A stretch of DNA of 64,000 nucleotides from Coriobacteriia bacterium (GCA_009776725.1 WRNE01000003.1:5-64004), one strand, 5' to 3'. Positions 8,529-16,602 are shown, counted from the stretch's first letter. Notes: generated by a model from the sequence alone, not told the origin. Numbers and translations: made by a program.

Positions 8529-9200
8529 TTACTTGTCTTGCTTTTTGTTCAACCTGACTCTGACCAAGCCTACCAGTGTCGGTATCAAGCTTATCACCAC
8601 AATGGCGATGACTACCCACTCGAAGTGTGCCTGGACGAAGGGGATCCCACCGAAAAAATAGCCTAAGAGCGTAAAAAGGCTTACCCAAAGCGATCCGCCG
8701 ATGGCGTTGAACGTCATGAAATGGCTGTAGCGCATGTGCCCAAAACCTGCCAAGAACGGCGCAAAAGTGCGGATGAAGGGAAAGAAGCGGGCTAAAACGA
8801 CAGCCAGTGAGCCGTACTTGTCCAGCATGGCCTGTGTCTGGTCCATCCGTTGCGGTGTCAGTGACTTGACTTTGCCAGAGGCAATAATGGCCGATCCTAG
8901 CTTTCGGCCTATCCAGTAGTTGGAGGTGTCTCCCAGGATAGCAGCCAAGGCACAAACGATGATCAGCACATAGATATTCAGGCCTCCGCCAGGAGTGGCA
9001 AAGACACCTGCCGCAAAAAGTATGGAGTCTCCAGGCAAGAAAGGCATAAAGACTAGGCCGGTCTCTAAAAAGATGATTACCGCCAAGGGCGCATAGGCCC
9101 ATACCGGGCCTAACTGGCTTATCCAGTCAGCGATAAACGACCTCGGATCACGCAGCAACTCTAATAAAAAGTCGATAACCGACATTATTCCCTCACTCAT
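8529..9200 (-). CDS. DedA family membrane protein
   Basis: Polytopic membrane protein of the DedA/SNARE-associated family (223 residues). Recently characterised members act as lipid flippases, for example for undecaprenyl phosphate or phosphatidylethanolamine. Characteristic segments are LETGLVFMPFLPGDSILFAAG, GDTSNYWIGRKLG, and the ARFFPFIRTFAPFLAGFGHM motif with the conserved Arg-Pro pair. It lies between dnaX and the SRP RNA gene, a position that is usually empty in Bacillus. The 15 bp gap to dnaX suggests co-transcription. Substrate unknown. Confidence 0.88.
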   Translation of the reverse strand: MSEGIMSVIDFLLELLRDPRSFIADWISQLGPVWAYAPLAVIIFLETGLVFMPFLPGDSILFAAGVFATPGGGLNIYVLIIVCALAAILGDTSNYWIGRKLGSAIIASGKVKSLTPQRMDQTQAMLDKYGSLAVVLARFFPFIRTFAPFLAGFGHMRYSHFMTFNAIGGSLWVSLFTLLGYFFGGIPFVQAHFEWVVIAIVVISLIPTLVGLVRVRLNKKQDK

Positions 9201-9231
9201 TTATTGACTTGAAGATTCAAACGTGATCAAC

Positions 9232-9342
9232 GAGAAGATACATAGCGGCCCAGACGCTCATCAGCGGTCCCTTATGGCTGCTTCTGTCAGGACCTGACCA
9301 GGTTCGGAACATGATGCCGTCTGGGCTGGTATGTATTTTCTC
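9232..9342 (-). ncRNA. ffs: Signal recognition particle RNA (4.5S type)
   Basis: Read on the minus strand, the apical region contains GACAGAAGCAGCCATAAGG and GTTCCGAACCTGGTCAGG, the conserved SRP domain IV signatures that bind Ffh. The flanks pair into one long rod: GCCCAGACG with CGTCTGGGC (9318-9326 and 9248-9256), then ATGTATTTTCTC (9331-9342) with GAGAAGATACAT (9232-9243). About 111 nt, with no Alu domain. Position just upstream of dnaX matches many Gram-positive genomes, here with a DedA gene between. Ffh and FtsY are both encoded in this window. Confidence 0.93.
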
Positions 9343-9489
9343 ATAAGCCGACCTATAAGACAGACTCGAACAAGCCGCAGGCAAAAAACAGTTTGGCAAG
9401 GGGGCGTCTGTTTTATTGGCAGGTTAAACAAGCCTTGTTGATCGAAAGCCTACGACCAACAAGGCCTATTTCAAATTTTGGAGAGCGTT

Positions 9490-9795
9490 TTATACTATGG
9501 TCACAAAAGGCTGAGGGAAGAGCGGCTCGTCGCCGTCAGCGAACATCAATACTACGTTGCCGGTCAAGACGTCGACATACTGGTACGACTTGCGCTCGAC
9601 GCTGCCACGCTTGCGCTTGACTTCGACCACGAAAAGCTGGTCGTGGACCTCGGTTACCACCCCTTCATATTCAGATATCTTGGAACGCCCCAGGTTCGCT
9701 CGGACTTTCAACGTCTGGCCAATACAGTCTTTCAAAACCGAATAGATCATCTCTATCGGGTTGACGACAGGTTCTACCTGCGCTTCAGGATCCAT
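9490..9795 (-). CDS. veg: Veg protein
   Basis: Small protein (101 residues) of the Veg family (formerly DUF1021), described in Bacillus as highly expressed in vegetative cells and influencing biofilm formation. The conserved segment is IYSVLKDCIGQTLKVRANLGR followed by EYEGVVTEVHDQLFVVEVKR, predicted as a small beta barrel. The first ~12 residues are a variable extension. It has its own promoter (9831-9859) and stands alone between the SRP RNA and the nitroreductase. Confidence 0.88.
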   Translation of the reverse strand: MDPEAQVEPVVNPIEMIYSVLKDCIGQTLKVRANLGRSKISEYEGVVTEVHDQLFVVEVKRKRGSVERKSYQYVDVLTGNVVLMFADGDEPLFPQPFVTIV

Positions 9796-9830
9796 ATACT
9801 TACCAACCTTTAGGTCAAGGACTTTACTGA

Positions 9831-9859
9831 ATAATAGCAGGCATGCCGCTCCGACTCAA
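9831..9859 (-). promoter_or_regulatory. SigA-type promoter of veg
   Basis: On the minus strand, TTGAGT (9854-9859) and TATTAT (9831-9836) are separated by exactly 17 bp. The -10 box ends 35 bp before the veg start codon, leaving a short leader that contains AAAGG. Confidence 0.6.
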
Positions 9860-9936
9860 TAAAACTTCGTCTTATCGAACAAAGTGCTGTCAAATAATAT
9901 TCGAAATAACCTGTTTTGCAACCAATCAATTGGCTG

Positions 9937-10524
9937 TTAGAGAACTGTTACGGTTCCCTCACGCCTGGGGCCTCTGTCACGTATAGCTTGGCTGGCGTCC
10001 CGATAGCCGAAATAGCAGGCACAATAGGCTTTGTAACCCTCGGGTATCTGGTACTTTGCCTTGTTTGCCGGGCCGTCGGTGCCTTCGAAGAAATCCCTGT
10101 TCACTGAAAAGTCCCAGCCAGAGTCCACTCCCAGCGAGGCCGCGGCCAAAAGCATGTTCTCCATAGCCAAAGGAGTGTCGATATGCGCACACATCTCGTT
10201 CTCGTCGCCTGAGGCGATAATCATCAAGGGCGCATTCCGGGTCCGCTCGCTGGCGGTCATTCTCGGCTCTGTGGACGCATTGCCAGCCTGGCCTGCTCCT
10301 GCCCGCTTGGCCTGCATGGCTAAAAGGTCGGCTCCCAGCTCGGCCATCGCCTCGGCAGTCTTGACCACGGTAAAATGCCAAGGCTGGCGGTTCATCCCGG
10401 TCGGGGCGATCTTTCCGCACTCCAGAATCGTCTCGATAACCTCGTCGCTTAGCGGCTTGCCGTCAAATAGCTTAAAGCTCCGCCGTTTGACCATAATCGT
10501 CTCAATAACCTCGTTTGTCAGCAT
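9937..10524 (-). CDS. Nitroreductase family flavoprotein
   Basis: FMN-dependent NAD(P)H oxidoreductase fold, 195 residues. The N-terminal RRSFKLFDGKPLSDEVIETILECGKIAPTGMNRQPW segment holds the R-x-S and the Asn-Arg-Gln-Pro-Trp FMN contacts. AAASLGVDSGW and the C-terminal YFGYRD region complete the fold. Substrate cannot be told from sequence; these enzymes reduce quinones, nitroaromatics or flavins. It lies 27 bp behind the pilT-like gene on the same strand, so it may be read through from the pilus-like operon, though a role there is not evident. Confidence 0.85.
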   Translation of the reverse strand: MLTNEVIETIMVKRRSFKLFDGKPLSDEVIETILECGKIAPTGMNRQPWHFTVVKTAEAMAELGADLLAMQAKRAGAGQAGNASTEPRMTASERTRNAPLMIIASGDENEMCAHIDTPLAMENMLLAAASLGVDSGWDFSVNRDFFEGTDGPANKAKYQIPEGYKAYCACYFGYRDASQAIRDRGPRREGTVTVL

Positions 10525-10551
10525 GTTTTTCTCCTTTTTTGTATAAACAGC

Positions 10552-11637
10552 CTATTCGTTCGGTTTTTGATGTATGTCCAGCTTGGTGATCCTGGCCAGG
10601 TTCTCCGGCTCTAGGGCATGATGGAACATCTCGAAAGAACTGATCGTCCCCTCTTGGAAAAGCTTCAAAACATCGCTGTCCATGCTCTGCATCCCCACGT
10701 CGCCGCTGGTTTCGATGACCTGGGAGAGCTGATGGGTACGCCCCTCCCTGATCAGGTTGCGTACCGCCGTCGTCGAGTGCATGATCTCGAAAGCCGGAAT
10801 CACTCCCCCGCTGACCCTTTGGATCAGCTGCTGGGACACTACACATTCCAAAACCATCGATAGCTGCATCCTGGCCTGTGCCAGTTGGAGCGGGTCAAAG
10901 CTGTGCAGTATACGGTCCACGGCGTTCACTGCTCCCAAAGTATGGACTGTGGATAAAACCAGGTGCCCTGTCTCAGCAGCATCCAGGGCGATGGATATGG
11001 TCTCTGCGTCGCGCAGTTCGCCGATCAATATCACATTTGGCGATTGGCGCATCGCAGCCCGTAAGGCGGAGGCATAGTCCTCGGTGTCGATTTGTACCTC
11101 CCTTTGGCTGACAATCGACATCTGATGGCGATGCAGGAACTCGATGGGGTTTTCCAGGGTGACGATGTGAGCGTTACGGGTCCGGTTGATCCGGTCGATG
11201 ATAGTGGCCAAGGTCGTCGACTTGCCGCTGCCCGCTGGGCCAGAGACCAAGACCAGGCCATAACGCAGGTCGGCCAGGTCCTCGATGGACTTTGGGATGT
11301 TCATCACCTTGGCGTCTGGCAGCTCGAAGGGGACCACCCTGATCACTGCAGCCAAAGAACCCCTTTGCTTGTAGGCATTGACCCTGAAGCGGGAAACGCC
11401 GTTGATGGCAAAGCTAAAATCGTCGTCGCCCTTCTCCATAAGCTTGTCGATTGGCCGGTTACTGGCCAATCGGTAGATCTGCTGTACGTAAAGCTGGCTT
11501 TCCTCTGGCCCTAGCCGTTCATCGTCTAGGGCTGTGATCAAGCCTCCCAGCTTGTAGCTTACTGGGCGGCCGGCAATAAAAAACACATCGGTGGCCTTTT
11601 CATTTACTAGTTTGCTGAGAATATCGAGAACTGGCAT
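10552..11637 (-). CDS. pilT: PilT-like type IV pilus ATPase
   Basis: Hexameric secretion ATPase of the PilT/VirB11 superfamily, 361 residues, a normal PilT length. Walker A is GPAGSGKSTT, the Asp box follows at TLENPIEF, Walker B is NVILIGELRDAETI, and the His box is HLVLSTVHT. The C-terminus keeps the PilT-like AVRNLIREGRTHQLSQVIETS and GMQSMDSDVL segments. It is the only such ATPase in the window. It is last of the run transglutaminase-PilC-four small membrane proteins-PilT. It may drive retraction, or be the sole motor of an unusual machine. Confidence 0.9.
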   Translation of the reverse strand: MPVLDILSKLVNEKATDVFFIAGRPVSYKLGGLITALDDERLGPEESQLYVQQIYRLASNRPIDKLMEKGDDDFSFAINGVSRFRVNAYKQRGSLAAVIRVVPFELPDAKVMNIPKSIEDLADLRYGLVLVSGPAGSGKSTTLATIIDRINRTRNAHIVTLENPIEFLHRHQMSIVSQREVQIDTEDYASALRAAMRQSPNVILIGELRDAETISIALDAAETGHLVLSTVHTLGAVNAVDRILHSFDPLQLAQARMQLSMVLECVVSQQLIQRVSGGVIPAFEIMHSTTAVRNLIREGRTHQLSQVIETSGDVGMQSMDSDVLKLFQEGTISSFEMFHHALEPENLARITKLDIHQKPNE

Positions 11638-11645
11638 AAAGGCTC

Positions 11646-12086
11646 CTACTCCGTATTCGTCGGATCAAAACGGGTCTTGCTTATCCAGTCGATGATTTGT
11701 ATGCGGCCCGTGCCGTCGATACTGATGCTTACATCCAAAAACCGTTTGCTGTCGATGCGAAAACTGGTATAGACAACGATCGCTTGGTTATCTGTCTGCT
11801 GGTCGACCCGGGTATCAGGGTTTAAGGACCCAATGCTGTCAATCCATTGGCCTGGCGGCTGTTCGTCGACTATGGACTGTACTTCAGCCAGCCACTGGCA
11901 GGCTTGGCAGTCGGCAGCGTAATAGTCGCCAGTAGCCTGATTGGTGAGCCTCGACAGATTGTAGTCGAATTTAGCCGAGGCCAAGGTCAGCATGGAGAAC
12001 GTCGTCATCAGCAGCACCATGAAAATCGTTACGATAGTGCTCACCCCGACACCGATACTCGACTTATAGGCAAGCCTGGCCATCAT
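11646..12086 (-). CDS. Pilin-like single-pass membrane protein (4th of the operon)
   Basis: Hypothetical protein of 146 residues. I placed the start at ATG 12086 because it overlaps the upstream stop as ATGA; a longer frame from 12128 is less likely. A transmembrane helix follows ~10 polar residues (STIVTIFMVLLMTTFSMLTLA). The extracytoplasmic part has a CQAC pair and predicted beta strands. The shape is that of a pseudopilin, but there is no G-[FM]-[ST]-[LT]-x-E prepilin peptidase site. It is coupled to the preceding gene, and pilT begins 8 bp after it. Confidence 0.65.
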   Translation of the reverse strand: MMARLAYKSSIGVGVSTIVTIFMVLLMTTFSMLTLASAKFDYNLSRLTNQATGDYYAADCQACQWLAEVQSIVDEQPPGQWIDSIGSLNPDTRVDQQTDNQAIVVYTSFRIDSKRFLDVSISIDGTGRIQIIDWISKTRFDPTNTE

Positions 12087-12685
12087 TGGCCTTCTTTGGT
12101 AACGGGGACGTTTCGGCCAGCTGCCCATGTGTAGAGCACCTCGTCGCCGAAGAAGAGTTCGACGGTTGCCGTGTCTGGCCCGCCCTGGCCTGCTTGGACC
12201 GTGAAGACCATTATGTAGCGGGCTGCATTCCTATTGTCGGTCAGCTGGAAGTTGCGGTCGAAAAGCATCTCTAGGGAGTTGTCTTGCACGCTTCCGCCAA
12301 AATGCTGGCTGAGCTCGTCAAGCTCGCAGCCGGACTTCCAGTTCTCTACGAGGTTCATGGAGACTATGCCTAGCTCAGACATCGCCCGGCTTTTATCCAG
12401 AGTGACCTGGGCAGAGGCAAACACCTGAAGGCATACCAGTACGCTGACGAAGCAAACAACCAAGTTGCCAACCAGCTCCAAGAAAAAAGCGCGTGACGCT
12501 GATTGGACTTCGGCTGCTTGGAGGTGGCTAAGGCCAGACTCGCCCAGCGTCTCGACGTCGGACGGGCCGCTGGCCGGATCGTTTGCCGAACTATGGTAGC
12601 CCCGCGCCTCGTCTGTGCCAGACGAGCCGAGCGCCCCACTATTGTTGGGGCCAAAAGCCGAACCGCCGTCAAATAACCTGGTCAT
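12083..12685 (-). CDS. Pilin-like single-pass membrane protein (3rd of the operon)
   Basis: Hypothetical protein of 200 residues. The first ~65 residues are Gly/Ser/Asp rich and probably cytoplasmic. A transmembrane helix (LELVGNLVVCFVSVLVCLQVF) spans residues ~69-90. A pseudopilin-like extracytoplasmic region follows. There is no prepilin cleavage motif before the helix. It is separated from the preceding gene by 12 bp and overlaps the next gene as ATGA, so the four are surely one transcript. Function inferred only from the PilC and PilT neighbours. Confidence 0.65.
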   Translation of the reverse strand: MTRLFDGGSAFGPNNSGALGSSGTDEARGYHSSANDPASGPSDVETLGESGLSHLQAAEVQSASRAFFLELVGNLVVCFVSVLVCLQVFASAQVTLDKSRAMSELGIVSMNLVENWKSGCELDELSQHFGGSVQDNSLEMLFDRNFQLTDNRNAARYIMVFTVQAGQGGPDTATVELFFGDEVLYTWAAGRNVPVTKEGQ

Positions 12686-12697
12686 TTACAAATACCC

Positions 12698-13177
12698 CTA
12701 TAACTCGCTGCTCTTGACATAGATATCGATTTGGCTGGTCTTGCCGTCAGCCATGGTGAAAGTGATGGTGAGCAAGCCAGACGCCCGGTCGTATTGGTTG
12801 ATAACCATGGACTGCATAGGCATAATGGCTTGTCCGTAGTCGGGGTCTATCTCGGTGCCGGCTGATATCAACAGCTCGCGCAATTGGCCGTCTGATACAT
12901 ATATCCAGGTCTCGTAGACGCTCCCGCTGACGACGTCTGTAAAGACGATGGCGTCGCTACCCCCCATCTGGTCAATGCGGATGTGCCCGGAGCTGTCGTT
13001 TTGCCGGATTCTTTGGGCTACATAGAGCACACTGGTCCGCTGGTCGTAGTTGCTGTTCATAGTATCGCTTGCTGTCAGGTAGACATGGGCACCGATATCG
13101 ACCAGTACCAAGGACACTGTCGTATACAGCGTGAACAGGACGAGCGTGAAGACTATGTCATAGAAATGTCGTCGCAT
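12698..13177 (-). CDS. DUF4860-like pilin-like membrane protein (2nd of the operon)
   Basis: Hypothetical protein of 159 residues resembling the DUF4860 family. A transmembrane helix starts almost at the N-terminus (IVFTLVLFTLYTTVSLVLVDIGAHVY, residues ~8-33). An extracytoplasmic domain follows, with alternating strands (AIVFTDVVSGSVYETWIYVSDGQ) and a GLLTITFTMADG segment typical of this family. Again it has pilin architecture but no recognisable class III signal peptide. It starts 6 bp after the preceding gene. Confidence 0.65.
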   Translation of the reverse strand: MRRHFYDIVFTLVLFTLYTTVSLVLVDIGAHVYLTASDTMNSNYDQRTSVLYVAQRIRQNDSSGHIRIDQMGGSDAIVFTDVVSGSVYETWIYVSDGQLRELLISAGTEIDPDYGQAIMPMQSMVINQYDRASGLLTITFTMADGKTSQIDIYVKSSEL

Positions 13178-13183
13178 ATCAAA

Positions 13184-13681
13184 TCAGAAGTCTTTACTGT
13201 CAATATAGCTGTCTTGTGGCCTACTGTTTGTCGGCGACACGCCAAGCGAGTCATGGATGCGGTTCAGCAACGCCCGGGGGGTAATGATCAGCACTTTTAC
13301 TTGTGGCAGTAGGTTGTCGCCCATCGACTCGTAGTAGACAATGTAGCGTTGCTCGTCTACTTGCAGGCCATAGTTTGCCTTTAAGTAAGCCACGCCCTCT
13401 TCTGTCCTGGGAAAACGCCCCTCGATGACAAAGCACTCGATAGCCGACCGTTGGACGGTCTGGACGAGCCAGTCCGCTTGTTTTTCCACTATACGCTCCG
13501 ACATGCCTTCCAAGCCGAAGACGAGGAAGAAGATAAAGGTCAATAGCACAAGCCCACCAACCACTAGATGGGCTGGGATAGGGGTCTTGACGAAACTGTC
13601 ATCACTAAAGGCAGGCTTGCCTTGGCCGCCAGGGCCTGTGCCGCCGTTTGCCTGGTCTGGTGTTTCTTCAAGTTGGCTCAT
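13184..13681 (-). CDS. Pilin-like single-pass membrane protein (1st of the operon)
   Basis: Hypothetical protein of 165 residues. A Gly/Pro-rich cytoplasmic tail of ~38 residues precedes one transmembrane helix (LVVGGLVLLTFIFFLVFGL). After it, an amphipathic helix and the pattern AIECFVIEGRFPRTEEGVAYL then YGLQVDEQRYIVYYE resemble the pilin alpha-beta region in GspG/PilA proteins (CYxxEGxYP...YL). A prepilin processing site is absent. It begins 21 bp downstream of pilC. It is the most pilin-like of the four and a candidate major subunit. Confidence 0.65.
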   Translation of the reverse strand: MSQLEETPDQANGGTGPGGQGKPAFSDDSFVKTPIPAHLVVGGLVLLTFIFFLVFGLEGMSERIVEKQADWLVQTVQRSAIECFVIEGRFPRTEEGVAYLKANYGLQVDEQRYIVYYESMGDNLLPQVKVLIITPRALLNRIHDSLGVSPTNSRPQDSYIDSKDF

Positions 13682-13702
13682 TAATATAACTCCTTAATCA
13701 TG

Positions 13703-14767
13703 TTAGATGCTTGACAAGACGCTGAGCAAGGGCAGCATCACAGAAAGCAGGATGATGCCGACGAGGATTGTCATTAGGGCAACCAAGGTAGGCTCGATTG
13801 CAGATACCAGCGACACCATCTGCCTTTCTGTCGACAAAGACAGGCTTTCAGCGATGTGGTCAAAGGCCTCGGCATTCGACCCTGTGCGGAATCCGATGTT
13901 TACCAGCAACAAGCTCTCGCTGGGGATCAGCTGGCTGTCACTTAGGGCTTTTTGAAAACTGACCCCCTCGCCGATGTTTTTTTCGAGGGCGCGCACCCGG
14001 CGCCTCACCCGGCTGTCATCTATCATGTCGACAATATAGGTCAGGCTGACTTGGGGCGTCATGCCGCTTCTGAGCATGGTTGCCATGCCTAGCATCAGGC
14101 GTTGAACAGAAAGCCTAAATGAAAGGTCCGAGGTTACGGGGCTGTTTTCAAACAACCAGTTGAAAAAGGATTTCCCTAAAGGCAGGATGCGCAGCAACAA
14201 GGCCAATGCGATCAATAGCACAGCAGTCACCGAGATGCCAAAAGCTGCACCCCTCAGCCATGACCCGACCGATAGGAATGTATTAGCCAAGCCGCTCATT
14301 TCGTAACCGAACTGTGCCAAGACTTGGTCAAACAAAGGCATGGCCTGCGTTAGAAGCATGACCACGATGATAAAAATCAAAAACATCATGGCCAAGGGAT
14401 ATATAAGCGCCGAGCGAATCGAGATCATCAAGCGGTCGCGCTTGTCGTAATAGACAGACAAAGCCTCGCAGGTCTCGACCATTTGGCCGGTCTGTTCAGC
14501 CACTTTCAGCATTGCCAAAGCATATTGGGGAAGGCCGCCAATCTGCTCGAAAGCATCAGAGATGCGGCTGCCGTCTTGGGCGGTCTGCAAAAGCGCCGAG
14601 ATCAACTTTTGCTCCCGATCAGTCTTAGCGCCTGCTTTCAACAGCTCAAAGCCTTCCGTTAGCTGCATCCCAGAATTAAAGATCATCGCTAGGTTATAAA
14701 AGAAACCGCTGAGCTCGTCAGGTGGCATAACTTTCAAACTGGCGGTATTTATGCTTTGGTCAGACAT
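13703..14767 (-). CDS. pilC: PilC/GspF-type inner membrane platform protein
   Basis: Type II secretion/type IV pilus platform protein, 354 residues with the usual two GspF repeats. The first repeat (residues ~20-140) contains LKVAEQTGQMVETCEALSVYYDKRD; the second (~225-345) contains NIGFRTGSNAEAFDHIAESL. Three membrane spans lie near residues 117-140, 165-195 and 325-350. GspF proteins interact with the cytoplasmic ATPase and pilin transmembrane segments. A good AAAGGGG site precedes the ATG. It is second in the cluster, 42 bp behind the transglutaminase gene. Confidence 0.9.
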   Translation of the reverse strand: MSDQSINTASLKVMPPDELSGFFYNLAMIFNSGMQLTEGFELLKAGAKTDREQKLISALLQTAQDGSRISDAFEQIGGLPQYALAMLKVAEQTGQMVETCEALSVYYDKRDRLMISIRSALIYPLAMMFLIFIIVVMLLTQAMPLFDQVLAQFGYEMSGLANTFLSVGSWLRGAAFGISVTAVLLIALALLLRILPLGKSFFNWLFENSPVTSDLSFRLSVQRLMLGMATMLRSGMTPQVSLTYIVDMIDDSRVRRRVRALEKNIGEGVSFQKALSDSQLIPSESLLLVNIGFRTGSNAEAFDHIAESLSLSTERQMVSLVSAIEPTLVALMTILVGIILLSVMLPLLSVLSSI

Positions 14768-14809
14768 GGTTTTATCCCCTTAAAAGAATCCTCTCACAAC
14801 ATCTGGTGC

Positions 14810-15805
14810 TCAATAGTAAAACATCGGTTGATAGTCCTCAGGCTTAATGAACAAGGGCCCTAAACCTAGGGGGGTCTTCGAAGACGAGTCCATCGTTGGG
14901 TCGAGAAGCACCCAGGTGTCTGGGTCGAAGACGATCACTTTGCGAATCATCCCATGTTCGCTGGTATAGATGGAAAGCCAGGCGTGGTAGACATCGCCGA
15001 TATAGCCGATCTCTATCCTGGTCGGCATCCGCTGGGCGCGCATCATGGAAGTACAGAGGACTGCGTAGTCGAAGCAGATTCCATTGAGCGTGTCTAGAGT
15101 ATCGTTGTTGTCTGGCAGATAGCCGGGCTGTACGGTACGGGCTTTGTTGTAGTCGTAGCTCAAGTTCATCACACACCAGAGGTAGATCGCCTCAATGGCC
15201 TCAATCTCGCTGGTAGCTCCCTCGGTTACTTCCTGGGAAAGCCTTACTGCCCGGTCGTCGGGAGTGAAAAAGACATATTGGTTGGGGTATAGGAATGGCA
15301 GCATCTGGTTCTCGATCTCAACATCGAGCTGTACGACGAACATCGAGGCGTAGAGGTTGTCTGTGGTGTTTTGCCAAAAAGCAGCTATGTAATGCCCGTT
15401 TCCCCGAGACAGCCCGATCGTTATGTACTGGCCTGGCTGATCGATGGTGAACTGATATACCGCTCCATCAGGAGCGTCAACTAGTACTTTGAACCTTCCT
15501 TCGACCATGGTCTTGGCGCAGATGTAGCCATTGCGGTAGTTGGAGTAGTCGATGACTGCGCTGCTGCTTTGGGCAACTAGTATCCCTGGCTGTTCGACTT
15601 GTTGGACTACTGGGGTGTTGTCACGGAACTCTCCAGGATTGTCAGTGCCCAAAGAAGGCTCGCCTGACTCGATTCCGGCTGCTGAACAGGATAATAGCGG
15701 CAAAGAAACAAAGACTGCCAATAAGGCTAAGCGGACAAGCTTGAAAAACCCGGCTGCTAAGGTACAGTTTTTAAAACATTCCTTGGTCTTTATTCTGGTT
15801 AACAA
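14810..15805 (-). CDS. Transglutaminase-like domain lipoprotein
   Basis: Predicted exported lipoprotein of 331 residues: hydrophobic segment LVRLALLAVFVSLPLL then lipobox LLSC. The C-terminal third is a transglutaminase-like cysteine protease domain with the triad visible as NGICFDYAVLC (Cys), DVYHAWLSIY (His) and VIVFDPDTW (Asp). Such domains cut, modify or simply bind cell-surface peptides. It starts with TTG and a distant GGGGG, so the start is uncertain. Gene order and the 42 bp gap suggest it is transcribed with pilC and may act on the pilus-like structure or cell wall. Confidence 0.8.
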   Translation of the reverse strand: MLTRIKTKECFKNCTLAAGFFKLVRLALLAVFVSLPLLSCSAAGIESGEPSLGTDNPGEFRDNTPVVQQVEQPGILVAQSSSAVIDYSNYRNGYICAKTMVEGRFKVLVDAPDGAVYQFTIDQPGQYITIGLSRGNGHYIAAFWQNTTDNLYASMFVVQLDVEIENQMLPFLYPNQYVFFTPDDRAVRLSQEVTEGATSEIEAIEAIYLWCVMNLSYDYNKARTVQPGYLPDNNDTLDTLNGICFDYAVLCTSMMRAQRMPTRIEIGYIGDVYHAWLSIYTSEHGMIRKVIVFDPDTWVLLDPTMDSSSKTPLGLGPLFIKPEDYQPMFYY

Positions 15806-16158
15806 CAGACTCTACGCCCCCTGCGTACAAATCACTGAGTGTGATGACGACATGCTTGCTTTATAAACTGGGGAAACAACAGATTAGACATGTTCCTCCC
15901 GATTAACCATGATTTAATATAATAGCACTTCACGAGGCGTTAAGGGACATGCGTTTTGGTGGCTAGCTGCTTATACGAGCTGCGGAAGCCTTTGCAGGGC
16001 TGGAACTTTTGCCGAGGGTTAAGTGTAATGCAAGAGTCTAGCCAATGTCGGTGCCCTGCCTTTGCGTGCCCGTGCCCGCCTTTGTGTGCCCGTGCCCGTG
16101 GCTGACCGGTGTCTTATCCATGTACTAGTATTATACTATTCTATACCAATATTTCATC

Positions 16159-16300
16159 TAAGGCCAAGTGCTCCAGAATTGCGATTGGTCGCGATTTTTT
16201 CGCTGCCGAAAAGAAGGTCGTTTTGCAAAAGCCCTGGTCAGGAATTTGCTAGGGATGAGTAACATTATTTTTCGCCCGAATTTTCCCGAAAAAAGTGTAC
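16159..16300 (+). repeat. Dispersed noncoding repeat, copy B
   Basis: Inverted partner of copy A at 80-218. The best blocks are 16159-16183 and 16221-16248; the second is centred on TTTTGCAAAA plus CCCTGGTCAGG. Order and spacing of the blocks are conserved while the sequence between them has diverged. An AT-rich stretch precedes it and a plus-strand terminator follows 40 bp later, so it may be an RNA of about 200 nt. Confidence 0.7.
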
Positions 16301-16339
16301 CCAATCGTCAATCTGTGGCAGGCTGGCTTGGATCCTGGT

Positions 16340-16366
16340 CCGCACCCCCCTTTGTGCGGTGTTTTT
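16340..16366 (+). terminator. Intrinsic terminator without an annotated upstream gene
   Basis: Stem CCGCAC (16340-16345) with GTGCGG (16354-16359), an 8 nt loop, then TGTTTTT. The T tract follows only on the plus strand. The nearest plus-strand gene upstream is queT, more than 10 kb away, so it most likely ends a noncoding transcript covering repeat copy B. Confidence 0.7.
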
Positions 16367-16602
16367 GAGGCTGGCTCCCGTTTGCATTGAACCGTATAGC
16401 TCATCGCCCTCCGATATACGCTCAGCACAAGCCTGGTGCCAGCTTATCGCCTATGCTCCCGATATGTGGGGGGTTTTCTAGGTGACTACCATCCACTGCA
16501 CACCGATACGAGGCTAATGGCTTTGCATATCAGCACATAGCACATACGAAGCACGACAGCAGGGCTGCCGAGCAGGATCACAGATAATCAAACCCAATAT
16601 TG

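Larger units (their letters stand above)
15806..16602. other. Gene-free 800 bp region with repeat copy B and a terminator
   Basis: No credible protein gene. From left to right it holds a possible 19-codon ORF (15832-15891, minus), two tandem 20 bp units (16058-16097, GCCTTTGYGTGCCCGTGCCC), repeat copy B (16159-16300), and an intrinsic terminator on the plus strand (16340-16366). The rest up to the tgt stop shows nothing I can identify. A terminator facing away from any gene implies that the repeat region is transcribed rightward. Confidence 0.55.

Noticed and set aside
16058-16097. Two tandem 20 bp units as a CRISPR or integron-like array
   Set aside because: Only two adjacent units with no spacers, no cas genes and no integrase nearby.
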